DNA of 64,000 bases from CAWEYO01 sp963813315 (GCA_963813315.1 CAWEYO010000002.1:1-64000); one strand, 5' to 3'; shown: positions 1 through 9,941, counted from the first letter of the stretch. Notes: generated from the letters alone by a model not told the origin. A program made the numbers and translations.

Positions 1-78
1 GTCGTGCCCTTCTTCATCCTGATAGCAGTGCTGATCTGGCGGCCGACCGGCGTTTTCAAGGGGAAGGTGCTGAAATGA
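1..78 (+). CDS. livH: Branched-chain amino acid ABC permease LivH, C-terminal end (partial)
   Basis: Only the last 25 codons are inside the window. They read as a hydrophobic segment followed by a basic tail with RPTGVF, the usual ending of LivH-type inner-membrane permeases. The stop codon overlaps the start of the next gene (ATGA), so the two permeases are probably translationally coupled. The assignment rests on this short tail and on the LivM-like gene that follows; LivH and LivM form the two membrane subunits of a branched-chain amino acid importer. Confidence 0.7.
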   Translation, partial: VVPFFILIAVLIWRPTGVFKGKVLK

Positions 79-1338
79 TTTCGTATCGAGCGCGCGCCCT
101 CTCACTGGCTATCGGCATCGCTATCCTTGTCGGCCTCGTTTTCATCTGGCTGGGCGCTGCTTACGGCACGCGCATGCTGGTGGAAGCAAGCTGCTATACT
201 CTGATCGCTCTCGGCCTTACGATCCAGTGGGGCTACGCCGGGCTCTTCAATGTGGGCATAATGGGCTTCATCGCCATCTCCGCCTTTGTGTCGATGCTGG
301 TTTCCTATCCGGTCAACACTTTGTTCTGGGAGGGCGAAGGTCCCGAAATGCTGGGCTGGGCGGCGCTGTATCTCCTTGTGGAGGCGCGATCACACGCACT
401 GAGCCAGACGCATCGGCTTGGCCTTGCAAAGAAGTATCGCACCCTGCTGACCCTCATCGCTGTCGCCTTCACCTATCTTGCCGTGCAAGCGTCTCGATCC
501 CGCCGCAACTCTGATCGAAAGCCAGGCGCGTTTCGTGGGCGGTCTCGGCCTGCCGGTCTGGCTTGGATGGCTCTTCGGCGGCCTCGCGGCGGGAGGGCTC
601 GGCTGGGCAATGGGCAAGATCACGCTCGGCCTGCGCGCCGACTACATGGCAATCGCCACGCTCGGCATTTCGGAGATCGTCAAGGCCTTCCTCAAGAATG
701 CCGACTGGTTGACCAAGGGTACGCTGACCGTCTCGCCCCTGCCCTGGCCGGTGCCGACGCCCAACGAACTGGGCTTCGTGCTCGCGCGCGCCGCCTATCT
801 GAGCGTGACAGCAGCCCTCATCGTCATTCTTTATATCCTCTTCGAGCGCGCCTGGGCGTCCCCATGGGGACGCATGATGCGCGCGATCAGGGACAACGAG
901 CTCTCAGCCGCTGCCATGGGCAAGGACATCAACCGCCGCCGGCTCGAAATGCTGGTGCTCGGCAACATCATCATCGGCATTGGCGGCGCGGCTCTTATCA
1001 CCTTTTCCAGCATCTTCGATCCGGGCAGCTTTCAGCCGCTCAATCATACTTTCCTGATCTGGGTAATGGTGATCCTGGGTGGCGCCGGAAACAATCTGGG
1101 CACGATCCTCGGCGCGCTGCTTGTCTACATCGTCTGGATCATGTCGGAGCCAGCCGCACTTTTCTTCTTTGAACAGGGCGCCTATTGGGGCGACTGGCTG
1201 TTCGGCTGGGAGGCGCCGGCTGATCTCGCGACCCGCGCCTTGCAAATGCGCGTTTTCGTGATTGGCCTCGCAATCACAGTGGTGCTTCGGTTCGCACCGA
1301 AGGGCTTGCTGCCGGAGAAAGTGGTGAAATACGAGTAA
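75..1338 (+). CDS. livM: Branched-chain amino acid ABC permease LivM (frameshifted near 490)
   Basis: The N-terminal part (from 75) has several membrane segments and a family-typical stretch (LGLTIQWGYAGLFNVG). At about 486-495 the reading frame moves by one base: the text runs TYLAVQA, then continues as LDPAATLIES in the next frame to 1338. Joined, the product is about 420 residues, with LGIGLRADY-like text (LGLRADYMAIATLG), the permease loop RDNELSAAAMGKD and a final FAPKGLLPEK, all typical of LivM. It forms the inner-membrane channel of an amino acid importer with LivH and a binding protein. The frameshift is a single-base event and may be a sequencing error. Confidence 0.85.
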
Positions 1339-1369
1339 GGTTTTGCGGACGAGCAGGAGCCAGAAGGCC

Positions 1370-1510
1370 TGCAACGATGGCGATGAGGGGTTCCAGGCGG
1401 CGGGCGCCTTCGGTCCATCATCTCAACCCTGCAACGATGGCGATTGGCGAAACCGATGCGTCGGCTGGTCTCTCACAAGGGGGGAGATCAGCCGGCGTGT
1501 GGGTTTCGAA
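1370..1510. repeat. Intergenic palindromic repeat remnant with 17-bp direct repeat
   Basis: A 17-bp word, CCTGCAACGATGGCGAT, occurs at 1370-1386 and again at 1429-1445. The second copy is followed by TTGGCGAAACCGATGCG and then by an AAGGGGGGAGATCAGCCGG segment. The reverse complement of these pieces recurs around 58430-58495. I read this as a degraded copy of a rhizobial-type intergenic repeat lying between convergent livM and the binding-protein gene. No gene is evident. Confidence 0.6.
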
Positions 1511-1548
1511 AAATCGGTGTAGTACATTAAGTCAAACCGCGGCACAAA

Positions 1549-1576
1549 AAAGCCCGGAGGTCGACCTCCGGGCTTT
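1549..1576 (-). terminator. Rho-independent terminator of the livK-like gene
   Basis: This is a perfect 28-bp palindrome centred on GGTCGACC. On the minus strand the hairpin is followed by a T-run (the A-run at 1546-1551 on the plus strand). It lies about 30 bp beyond the stop codon of the binding-protein gene, the right place to end that transcript. Confidence 0.88.
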
Positions 1577-1608
1577 CGTTCAATCGCTGAAGGAACCTCG
1601 CTCGCCGG

Positions 1609-2816
1609 TCAGTTCACCTGGCGGACTTCCTTGAAGCCCTTGCCTTCGACGACCATCTCGATGATTACGCCCGGCACGTCGCCGTGCTCGTCGAACTCCT
1701 GGCTGCCCGAAGCGCCTTCGTAGTTGATGTCCTTGCCTTCGGCGAGAAGTTTCACGGCTTTTGCCCACTCGCCGGGGTAGATCGTCTCGCCGGGCGCAGT
1801 CGATACTTCACGCAGCGCTTTGTTGACGCCCTCGCGGCCGTCCTTGCCGTTCTTCTGGATGGCAAGCGCCAGCAGGAATGCGGCATCGTATGACTGCGGC
1901 GCGAACGACGCCGCCGGGTCGAGACCGGCCGCCTTCGCGATGTCGGCATACATTGCGGTGCCCGGCGTCTCGGAGCGGCCAATCTTGGTGCCGATGAAGC
2001 CATCGAGCTTGCCTTCGCCCACGGCCGTGACAAGCGAATCGCCGACCATGCCGTCACCACCGGCGAATTTCGTGAAGTCGCCGCCTTCCAGCGCCTGCCG
2101 CACGATCGTCTGGCCCGAACCGTCGACATAGGCGAGCACCACGAGCATTTCCGCCCCGGACGAGGCAAGCGAGCCGATCTCGGCGCGATAGTCGGCCTTG
2201 CTGTCCTCATGCGCTTCCTTGGCCGCAACCTTGCCGCCTTCCTTGACAAAGAGGCTTCCAGCGCGTCGGCGAATCCCTTGCCGTAGTCATTGTTGACATA
2301 GGTGATAGCAATGTTGTCATGGCCTTTCTGCTTCAGCAGATGGGCCAGGACTTCGCCGCTATAGGCGTCCGACGGCGTGGTGCGGAATACGAGATCCTTG
2401 TCATCCAGCGTCGTCAGCGCCGGCGAGGTGGCCGCCGGCGACACGATCACCACGCCACCTGGAATGGCGGCGCTGTTGGCCGCGGCGATGGTTTCGCCCG
2501 AGCAGAGCGGGCCGACCAGCGCCGTCACCTTCTCGGAATTGACCATGCGGTCGGCGGCGTTCGACGCGGCCGTCGCGTCCGCGCAGGTTGAATCACCCTG
2601 CACCATGACGAGTTGCCCGCCAACGATACCACCCTGCTCGTTGATTTGCTTGACGGCGAGCTTTGCGCCTTCGTGGATCGGCGGAACCAGGCTTTCGATC
2701 GGGCCCGTGAAGCCGCCGAGGAAGCCAAACTTCACGTCGGCCGCCTGCGCGGCGGTCGCCATCAAAGCGATGCCGGCGACGGACACTGCGAAGAGATTGC
2801 GGATCGTATAGTGCAT
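1609..2816 (-). CDS. Branched-chain amino acid ABC transporter substrate-binding protein (frameshifted near 2250)
   Basis: The N-terminal part has a clear signal peptide ending AAQAAD and then VKFGFLGGFTGP, the normal start of a LivK/LivJ-type periplasmic binding protein. The frame holds to about 2250 (ALEASL), where a one-base shift is needed to continue as FVKEGGKVAAKEAHEDSKADY and on to LVVLAYVDGSG and the C-terminus at 1609. Joined, it is about 400 residues, normal for the family. It lies downstream of lpd on the same strand and is followed by a strong terminator. With LivH/LivM and the bkd genes nearby, a branched-chain amino acid ligand is likely, but specificity is inferred. Whether the shift is real cannot be told from one sequence. 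Confidence 0.85.
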
Positions 2817-3010
2817 TGTGAATACCTCCCTATAACCATCGCTACTTGCAACGGATTTTTAGCTGACCCAGGCCGGTCAAGCCGCGATACTGAAATCGCA
2901 GAGGTCTTTGTAAAGCCGATCCGCGTGCCGATCGCAATGCAGTTCTTGCACAGTTCACGCATATCGCAGACGCCCGCCGCGTCCCGGACCGGGCTCATGC
3001 AGGCAAACTC

Positions 3011-4405
3011 TCAGATGTGCAGGGCGTGGCCGAGCGCCTTGAGGGCCGCTTCCTGAAAACCTTCGCCTTGAGTTGGATGCGCGTGGATCGTGCCGGCGAT
3101 GTCCTCCAGCCGCGCGCCCATTTCCAGCGCAAGCCCAAGGCGGTTGCGAGCTCGGACACACCATGGCCGACCGCCTGTATGCCGAGCACCAGATGGTTGT
3201 CGGCGCGCGCGACCGCACGCACGAAGCCGTTCTCGCCAAGCATCGTCATCGCGCGTCCATTGGCCGAAAAGGGAAACTGCCCGATCTTGATCTCGCGGCC
3301 GAGCGATCGCGCCTCGTCGGGCGACAGGCCGGCCGTGACGACTTCCGGATCAGTGAAGCAGACCGCCGGGATGCTGCGCTTGTCCCAGCTCCGCTTGTGG
3401 CCAGCGACGATCTCGGCAACCATTTCGCCTTGCGCCATGGCGCGGTGCGCCAACATCGGCTCGCCGGTGACGTCACCGATCGCGTAAACGCCGCGCATCG
3501 AGGTGCGGCACTGATCATCGATGCGAATGAAGCGGCCATCCATCTTGATGTCTATTTCCTCGCGGCCCCATCCCTCGGTGACAGGCTTGCGCCCTACGTG
3601 ACAAGGACATTGTCGGCGACGATTTTGGACTCCTTCCCTTCAGCCGTCTCGACAAGCAGCGCATCGCCCTTGGAGGACAGGCCCTTCGCCTTCGCACCCG
3701 TCAACAGTTCCACGCCGAGCTCAGCAAGCCGCTTGGCGACCGGGCGCGTGAGTTCGGCGTCGTACAGCGGCAGGATCCGTGCCTCGGCTCGACAACCGAA
3801 ACCGTCGAGCCCATCTTGGCAAAGGCAATGCCGAGCTCCAGCCCGATATAGCCGCCGCCAACCACGACGAGCCTTTGCGGCACCTTGGTCAGCCCCAATG
3901 CGTCGGTCGAAGAGATCACGGAGCCGCCGAAAGGCAGGAAGGGTAGCTCAACGGGCGCCGAGCCGGTGGCGATCACCACGGTCTCCGCACGGACCACCTG
4001 AAGCCCCGTCTCCGTCTCTACCTCCACCGTTTTGCCGTCACGAAATTTCGCGGTGCCCTCGACGATCTTTACCTTGGCCTTCTTCAGAAGGCCGGAAACG
4101 CCACTGTTGAGACGCCCGACAATGCCATCCTTCCACGCAACGGTCCGGCCGAGATCGAGCTCGGGTTTCTTGACCGAAATGCCGAGCGGGCTTTTGCCAT
4201 GCGCCATGTGCACGGCCTTCTCGTATTCCTCGGCCGCGTGGATCAGAGCCTTGGATGGAATGCAGCCGACATTCAGGCAGGTGCCGCCCGGCTTGCCCTT
4301 CTCTACGATCACCGTGTCGATGCCGAGCTGGCCGGCTCTTATCGCTGAAACATAGCCACCCGGTCCGGCCCCGATGACGAGAAGCTTGCAGGAAATCTCT
4401 TTCAT
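3011..4405 (-). pseudogene. lpdA: Dihydrolipoyl dehydrogenase (E3 of the BCKDH complex), three frameshifts
   Basis: E3 reoxidises dihydrolipoamide on the E2 subunit using FAD and NAD+. The start at 4405 gives an FAD motif GAGPGG (residues 12-17) and the redox-active disulfide CLNVGC (C43, C48), then the NAD-binding GGGYIGLE. Three one-base shifts interrupt it: near 3790 (after VVEP, resuming EARILPLYDAE), near 3600 (NVLVT, resuming VGRKPVTEG), and near 3130 (ATALGL, resuming ALEMGARLED). After the last one the His-Glu dyad motif HAHPTQGE appears and the protein ends at LGHALHI. Joined length is about 465 residues, as expected. It is the last gene of bkdA1-bkdA2-bkdB-lpdA, 3 bp after bkdB. Every domain survives in one or another frame, so sequencing error is a serious alternative to decay. 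Confidence 0.85.
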
Positions 4406-4408
4406 CGC

Positions 4409-5709
4409 TCAGCTTTCGACAAAAATCATTGCAGGAGTTTCCAGTAAAGTCTTGATGCGTTGCACGAACACCGCCGCATCCCAGCCGTCGACCACACGGT
4501 GGTCGAAACTGGACGACAGGTTCATCATCTTGCGCGGTATGAACTGCGTTCCGTCCCAGACCGGCCGCACCATCATCTTGTTGACGCCGACAATCGCAAC
4601 TTCCGGATAGTTGATGACCGGTGTCGTAGCTACGCCGCCCATGGCCCCGAGCGACGTTATAGTGATCGTTGAGCCTGACAGCTCTTCTCGCGTGGCGGTG
4701 CCAGTCCTGGCGGCCTCGGCAAGGCGGTTGACCTCGGCGGCACAATCCCAGAGGTCGCGCGCTTCGGCATGCTTGACGACCGGCACGACGAGCCCGGTCG
4801 GCGTCTGCGCGGCAATTCCGATATGGATGCCGCCGTGCTGATGCATGATGCCGGCATCGTCGTCGAACAGCGCATTGAGGTTCGGCTGATCGGCTATAGC
4901 GCGCACCATGGCCCGCATCAGGAATGGAAGCAGGGTAAGCTTGGCCCGGTCCGGCCGCTTCTCTTTATTGAAAGTCGCGCGCAATTCCTCCAGTGCAGTG
5001 ACATCGATTTCCTCGACATAAGTGATGTGCGGGATGCGCGACTTCGACAGCGACATCTTCTCCGCGATTTTGCGGCGAAGTCCGATGACCTTGATGTCCT
5101 CTATGCTGTTGTTCTCGACGAGCCCTGTCGGGCGCGCCACCTGCGGGCCGTGCGCGATGAACGCATCCACGTCCTCATGAGTGATGCGCCCGGCCGGGCC
5201 GCTACCGGGAACCTGACGCAGGTCCACGCCCGCTTCCCTGGCACGAAGCCGGACGGCTGGCGATGCGACCGGCCTCTCGCCTTCCGCGCGCGGAGCGCCA
5301 AAGGAAGGCCGCGCGGCCGGCGCCAGTTTCTGTGCAGCGGGCGCGGCGGGTTTGGCGGCTGGCTTTGGCGGCGCCGCCTTTTCAGCGGCAGGCCGCGGCT
5401 CTTCGCTCGGCAGCCGGGCGGCTTCGGCGGCGGGCTTCACTTCCGCCACAGGAGGCGCGGTACCCTCGCCTTCGACCTTAGTCGGATCAATGGCGATCCG
5501 ACTGCAATGATCTCGCCGATCTCTGCGCCGAGCCAAAGAATTTCGCCGTCAACGGGTGACGGAATCTCAACCGTCGCCTTGTCGGTCATGACAGCTGCGA
5601 GCACCGTATCCTCGCGCACCAGATCACCGACTTTGACGTGCCACTCGACGAGTTCGGCCTCGGCGACGCCTTCGCCGACATCCGGGAGCTTGATCACATG
5701 TTCACCCAT
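4409..5709 (-). CDS. bkdB: Branched-chain 2-oxoacid dehydrogenase E2, dihydrolipoyl acyltransferase (frameshifted near 5490)
   Basis: E2 transfers the acyl group from lipoate to CoA. The start at 5709 (MGEHVIKLPDVGEG) opens a lipoyl domain with the lipoyl-lysine motif TDKATVE (K44). After about residue 78 (GSPLIRL) a one-base shift near 5485-5500 leads into an Ala/Pro-rich linker, a peripheral-subunit-binding domain (RLRAREAGVDLRQVPGSGP) and the acyltransferase domain with the catalytic DHRVVDG near the C-terminus. Joined length is about 430 residues, as normal. It sits between the E1 beta gene (2 bp apart) and lpdA (3 bp apart), so one operon is clear. Confidence 0.9.
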
Positions 5710-5711
5710 GA

Positions 5712-6725
5712 TCAGGCCTCCATCGTCTCGATCAAGGCGCGGCCGACGCGCGCCGGCCCCGGGAAATAGTCCCATTCCTGGGCGTGCGGATAGGGCGTGT
5801 CCCAGCCGGCAACGCGGGCCACCGGCGCTTCGAGATGGAAAAAGCAGTGCTCCTGGACGAGCGAGACCAGCTCCGCGCCGAAGCCCGAAGTCAGCGTCGC
5901 TTCATGCACCACGACACAGCGGCCGGTCTTTTTGACCGAGGCGACGATTGTTTCGAGATCGAGCGGCAGCAGGGTGCGTAGGTCGATGACCTCGGCGTCG
6001 ATGCCGGTTTCGGCGGCCGCAGCCTCGGCGACATGGACCATCGTGCCATACGCCAGGACGGTGAGGGCCGCGCCCTGCCGGCGCACTGCAGCCTTGCCAA
6101 GCGGGACGGTGAAATGACCCTCCGGAACCTCGCCGAGTTCATGCTTTGACCACGGCGTCACCGGACGATCATGGTGGCCGTCGAAGGGACCGTTGTAGAG
6201 CCGTTTCGGCTCCAGGAAGATGACCGGATCGGGATCCTCGATCGCCGAGATCAACAGCCCCTTGGCGTCAAGCGGATTGGACGGCACCACCGTTTTCAAG
6301 CCTGAGACATGCGTGAAGAGGGCTTCCGGGCTCTGGCTGTGGGTCTGGCCGCCGAAGATGCCGCCGCCCGTGGGCATCCGGATCACGATCGGACACGTAA
6401 ACTGTCCGCTCGACCGGTAACGCAGCCGGGCCGCTTCCGACACGATCTGATCGTAGGCGGGGTAGACGTAGTCGGCGAACTGCACTTCCACACACGGCCT
6501 CAGGCCATAGGCCGCCATTCCGATCGCCGTGCCCACGATGCCAAGTTCGCTGATCGGCGCGTCGAAGCACCGGTGCTTGCCGTATTTCTGCTGAAGTCCC
6601 TGGGTGCAGCGGAACACGCCGCCGAAATAGCCGACATCCTCGCCGAAAACGACGACATTGTCGTCGCGTCCCATCGAGACATCCATCGCGCCGCGAATGG
6701 CCTCGATCATAGTGATGCGCGGCAT
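5712..6725 (-). CDS. bkdA2: Branched-chain 2-oxoacid dehydrogenase E1 beta subunit
   Basis: This 337-residue protein starts at 6725 (MPRITMIEAI). It matches the E1 beta/transketolase pyrimidine-binding type: VFGEDVGYFGGVFR near the N-terminus, FADYVYPAYDQI, MPTGGGIFGGQTHSQ and, in the C-terminal domain, GFGAEL. With the alpha subunit it forms the thiamine diphosphate decarboxylase that takes branched-chain 2-oxoacids (from Leu, Ile, Val). The start is 4 bp after the E1 alpha stop; an upstream ATG in frame at 6839 lies inside E1 alpha and is unlikely. The sequence is intact. Confidence 0.93.
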   Translation of the reverse strand: MPRITMIEAIRGAMDVSMGRDDNVVVFGEDVGYFGGVFRCTQGLQQKYGKHRCFDAPISELGIVGTAIGMAAYGLRPCVEVQFADYVYPAYDQIVSEAARLRYRSSGQFTCPIVIRMPTGGGIFGGQTHSQSPEALFTHVSGLKTVVPSNPLDAKGLLISAIEDPDPVIFLEPKRLYNGPFDGHHDRPVTPWSKHELGEVPEGHFTVPLGKAAVRRQGAALTVLAYGTMVHVAEAAAAETGIDAEVIDLRTLLPLDLETIVASVKKTGRCVVVHEATLTSGFGAELVSLVQEHCFFHLEAPVARVAGWDTPYPHAQEWDYFPGPARVGRALIETMEA

Positions 6726-6729
6726 GGCG

Positions 6730-7962
6730 CTAGACCCCCGCCTGCTGGCGCTGACGCCTGAGATGCGGGGGCATCTCGGCGTAGACGCCTTCGAACATGT
6801 CGCGGGCCGAAGGCTTGCCGCCGGCATGCAGTGTGCCATGCCTCTCGGCGTCCTTCTGGGCCGTGATCACCGTGTCGAGAATCTCGGCTTCGGCCTGCTT
6901 GTGGCGCTCCTCCGACCAGCGCCCCTTTGCTATCAAGTGGTTCTTCAGACGGATCACCGGGTCGCCGAGCGGCCAGGCTTCCAATTCCGTCTTCGGCCGG
7001 TAGGCGGAGGGATCGTCGGACGTGGAATGTGCGCCGACGCGGTAGGTCACATATTCGACCAGCGTGGCGCCGAGGTTCCTACGCGCACGCTCGGCCGCCC
7101 ACTTGGCCACCGCATGAACGGCAAGATAGTCGTTGCCGTCGACCCTCAAGGCTGGAAGCCCGAAGCCCAGGCCCCGCGCAGCGAAAGTTCCCGAACCGCC
7201 GCGCGCGATGCCCTGGAACGTCGAGATCGCCCACTGGTTGTTGACGATGTTGAGAATGACCGGGACGCGGTAGGTGGAGGCAAAAACCAGTGCGGCATGG
7301 AAGTCCAATTCGGCGGTCGAACCGTCGCCGATCCAGCCGGCGGCGATTTTGGTGTCGCCCTTGATCGCCGAGGCCATGGCCCAGCCGACGGCCTGCACGA
7401 ATTGCGTGCCAAGATTGCCGGAGATCGAGAAAAAGCCATGCTCCTTGGAAGAATACATGATCGGAAGCTGCCGCCCCTTGAGGGGATCGCTTTCATTCGA
7501 ATAGATCTGGTTCATCATCTCGACCATGGGATAGCCGCCGGCAATCAGCAGGCCGGCTTGCCGATAGGTCGGAAAATTCATGTCTCCTGGAAGCAGGGCC
7601 TTGCGGAAGGCGCAGCTCACGGCTTCCTCGCCCATGTGCTGCATATAGAAGGATGTCTTGCCCTGGCGCTGCGCCATCACCATGCGTGCGTCGAAGGTCC
7701 GCAGCGTCATCATGTGCCGCAAGCCCTCCGCCAGCTCGTCATCCGTCAGTGTGCCTGCCCACGGGCCGACGGCCTCACCCTCACGGTTCAAGACGCGGAT
7801 GATCGAATAAGCGAGATCGCGGAAAGATTCGGGATCGGCGTCGATTTCCGGGCGCCGGACCGATCCCGCATTCGGGATCGGGACATTCGAAAAATCGGGT
7901 GTCCCGCCGGGACGCACCGCCGGCTCAGGAACGTGGAACCGCAGCGCTGTGCCATCGGTCAT
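6730..7962 (-). CDS. bkdA1: Branched-chain 2-oxoacid dehydrogenase E1 alpha subunit
   Basis: The 410-residue E1 alpha subunit carries the thiamine diphosphate motif GDGSTAELDF ... NNQWAIS in its middle. The start at 7962 (MTDGTALRFH) has a strong GGAGG ribosome site about 8 bases upstream; an in-frame ATG at 8028 would add 22 residues without such a site. The extended N-terminus ahead of the catalytic core and the length both fit bacterial BkdA1 rather than pyruvate dehydrogenase alpha. It is the first gene of the four-gene complex operon and lies about 115 bp downstream of the Lrp-type regulator gene on the same strand. Confidence 0.93.
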   Translation of the reverse strand: MTDGTALRFHVPEPAVRPGGTPDFSNVPIPNAGSVRRPEIDADPESFRDLAYSIIRVLNREGEAVGPWAGTLTDDELAEGLRHMMTLRTFDARMVMAQRQGKTSFYMQHMGEEAVSCAFRKALLPGDMNFPTYRQAGLLIAGGYPMVEMMNQIYSNESDPLKGRQLPIMYSSKEHGFFSISGNLGTQFVQAVGWAMASAIKGDTKIAAGWIGDGSTAELDFHAALVFASTYRVPVILNIVNNQWAISTFQGIARGGSGTFAARGLGFGLPALRVDGNDYLAVHAVAKWAAERARRNLGATLVEYVTYRVGAHSTSDDPSAYRPKTELEAWPLGDPVIRLKNHLIAKGRWSEERHKQAEAEILDTVITAQKDAERHGTLHAGGKPSARDMFEGVYAEMPPHLRRQRQQAGV

Positions 7963-8078
7963 GCTTTTTCCTCCCGACGCGGGTCGCTCGTGCCCGGCCG
8001 GACGCGCGGAACTTACCACCCAAGCCAATTACATTCGGATGCCACGGTCAAGCTCCAGAGCCGGCTGACCGAGCCATG

Positions 8079-8543
8079 TCACAGCGGCAGCGCCGTCGTC
8101 GATTTGATTTCCGAAAGCGAAATCACTGAATTCACTTCCTGCACGCCCGGAAGGCGGCTGAGTTTCTCAAAGAAAAAAGTCTGGTAGGCATCGATATCCG
8201 CGGCAACGACCCGGATCAGGAAATCGAACGCGCCCATCAGCACATGACATTCGAGCACTTCGGGGTACGTCAGGATCGTGCCTGAGAATTCGTCCAGGTT
8301 CTGGCGGCCGTGCATCGTCAGTTTGACGAGGACGAAGACCTGGGCGTTCAGCCCGACCTTGCGACGGTCGACGATGGCGACCTGCCGGCTGATATAGCCT
8401 TCGTCCTTCAGTCGCTGGATGCGCCGCCAGCACGGCGACTGAGACATGCCGACCAACTCCGCGATTTCAGCGGTCGACCGGGAAGCATCTTCCTGCATGA
8501 GCATCATGATACGGCGGTCGAACCGGTCGAGGTCACCTTGCAT
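8079..8543 (-). CDS. Lrp/AsnC-family regulator, probably of the bkd genes
   Basis: A 154-residue protein with an N-terminal helix-turn-helix (RFDRRIMMLMQEDASRST, then IAELVGMSQSPCWRRIQRL) and a C-terminal RAM ligand-binding domain (VLECHVLMGAFDFLIRV), the full Lrp/AsnC layout. The start at 8543 (MQGDLDRFD) fits the family; an in-frame ATG at 8609 would add 22 unlikely residues. It is divergent from leucine dehydrogenase and upstream of bkdA1, so it most likely responds to a branched-chain amino acid or oxoacid and controls both sides, as BkdR does in pseudomonads. That role is inferred from position. Confidence 0.88.
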   Translation of the reverse strand: MQGDLDRFDRRIMMLMQEDASRSTAEIAELVGMSQSPCWRRIQRLKDEGYISRQVAIVDRRKVGLNAQVFVLVKLTMHGRQNLDEFSGTILTYPEVLECHVLMGAFDFLIRVVAADIDAYQTFFFEKLSRLPGVQEVNSVISLSEIKSTTALPL

Positions 8544-8670
8544 CGATTGTTCCTGAAGGTACCGTTGGCAGGCAAGTTTATGTCCAACTAGCCCTGAACG
8601 GCAATGCAATAGGCAGGAAATTCCCGCGCGCCGCGGCTATTGTTTGTGCATCGACAATTGGGAGTTTCAA
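8544..8670. promoter_or_regulatory. Divergent control region between Lrp-type regulator and leucine dehydrogenase
   Basis: The 127 bp between the two divergent start codons must hold promoters for both directions. A GGGAG ribosome site at 8660-8664 precedes the dehydrogenase ATG. I could not identify a reliable -35/-10 pair or a clear Lrp half-site by eye. Confidence 0.45.
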
Positions 8671-9735
8671 ATGCCTGCCACGATCGCTTCCGGGACGACA
8701 CCGCATGAAAAGGTCAGCTTCTTCGAGGATTCCGCAACAGGGCTCCACGCAGTCATCGCCATTCACTCGACGGCACTTGGTCCGGCCGCCGGCGGCTGCC
8801 GGTTCTGGTCATATTCCCACAAGAGCGACGCTGTTGCCGACGCGATGCGGCTCGCCGAGGGCATGACCTACAAGAACGCGCTTGCCGGACTGCCGTTCGG
8901 CGGCGGCAAGGCTGTGATCATGCGCCCGTCGGGCGAGATCGACCGCCCTGCCCTGTTCAAGGCTTTCGGCAATGCGGTAGACAGCCTCGGCGGAGCTTAT
9001 GTGACGGCCGAGGACGTAGGCACTCAAATCAGCGACATGCAGGCGGTCCGCACGGTCACGCGTCATGTTGCCGGATTGCCGTCCGACGGCGGCAGCGCCG
9101 GCGGTGATCCTTCGCCGTGGACAGCGCTAGGCGTATTTCTGTCGATTCGGCATGCGGTGGAGCGCCGGCTGGGCGGCCGCCTCGCCGGCAAAACAGTGGC
9201 CGTGCAGGGCGTCGGCAATGTCGGTATGGAACTCTGCCATCTTCTCCATCAGGACGGCGCGAACCTTGTAGTGGCCGACGGCTCGCCTGAGCGCGCAGCC
9301 AGGGCCGCGCACCTTTACGGCGCTGTCGTCGTCGCTCCCCAGGAACTTCTCAATGCGGACGTTGACGTGGTGGCTCCTTGCGCGCTGGGCGCCATCCTTG
9401 ATGAGCGGTCGATCGCCCGGCTCAGGGCCAAGGTGGTCTGCGGCGGGGCCAACAACCAACTCGCGACGCCCAAGGACGGACGCCAGTTGACAGCGCGCGG
9501 CATTCTCTATGCGCCGGACTACCTCGTGAATGCCGGCGGCATCATCAATGTGGTGGCCGAGCATATGGGCGAAGCAACGGCGGCGGTGGACGAGCGAGTG
9601 CGCCGGATTCCGGAGCGTCTGTCGGCAGTGTTCGACCTTGCCGAAGCCAGCGGCGAAGCTCCGAACTTCGTCGCCGATGCGATGGCCCGCACCATCGTTG
9701 CCGGCGCCCGCGACACTGCCAGAGCGGCTGCCTGA
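8671..9735 (+). CDS. Leucine dehydrogenase (Glu/Leu/Phe/Val dehydrogenase family)
   Basis: NAD-dependent oxidative deamination of branched-chain amino acids to 2-oxoacids, the substrates of the adjacent BCKDH complex. The 354-residue protein has the family signature around the catalytic lysines (K68 in GMTYKNA and K80 in LPFGGGKAV, the same numbering as in well-known leucine dehydrogenases) and a Rossmann motif VQGVGNVG in the middle. The start at 8671 follows GGGAG by 6 bases. An in-frame TTG at 8644 is less likely. Leucine rather than phenylalanine or glutamate specificity is inferred from size and context. Confidence 0.9.
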   Translation: MPATIASGTTPHEKVSFFEDSATGLHAVIAIHSTALGPAAGGCRFWSYSHKSDAVADAMRLAEGMTYKNALAGLPFGGGKAVIMRPSGEIDRPALFKAFGNAVDSLGGAYVTAEDVGTQISDMQAVRTVTRHVAGLPSDGGSAGGDPSPWTALGVFLSIRHAVERRLGGRLAGKTVAVQGVGNVGMELCHLLHQDGANLVVADGSPERAARAAHLYGAVVVAPQELLNADVDVVAPCALGAILDERSIARLRAKVVCGGANNQLATPKDGRQLTARGILYAPDYLVNAGGIINVVAEHMGEATAAVDERVRRIPERLSAVFDLAEASGEAPNFVADAMARTIVAGARDTARAAA

Positions 9736-9745
9736 TCGTCATGAT

Positions 9746-9895
9746 CTAGGGTGTGTCGGGATTCAGGTCAGGCCGAGCCGAAAATGGCGGTTTTCGAGAA
9801 CCGGCACTAGAGCGTACGTTCGGGTACGTGAGTACCGGAAGCGCAGAAGATCGCCATTTGCAGGCCGGCATCACCTGAATACCAACACACCCTAG
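9746..9895. mobile_element. MITE-like palindromic element, copy 1
   Basis: A 150-bp element bounded by CTAG at both ends. The terminal inverted repeats are about 25 bp (left CTAGGGTGTGTCGGGATTCA, right ending AACACACCCTAG) with few mismatches, and the interior carries a CGTACGTTCGGGTACGTGAG segment. A near-identical second copy is at 22931-23078. There is no coding capacity for a transposase. The CTAG at each end could be a target duplication or part of the repeat. Confidence 0.75.
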
Positions 9896-9941
9896 AGCAT
9901 CGGACCCAAAGGACACTGTAGTTCTTTGACTGTCCGCATCG

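Noticed and set aside
6658..8187. Long open frame of 509 codons on the plus strand across bkdA1
   Set aside because: It is the antisense shadow of the E1 alpha gene, Arg/Gly-rich and without any family motif.
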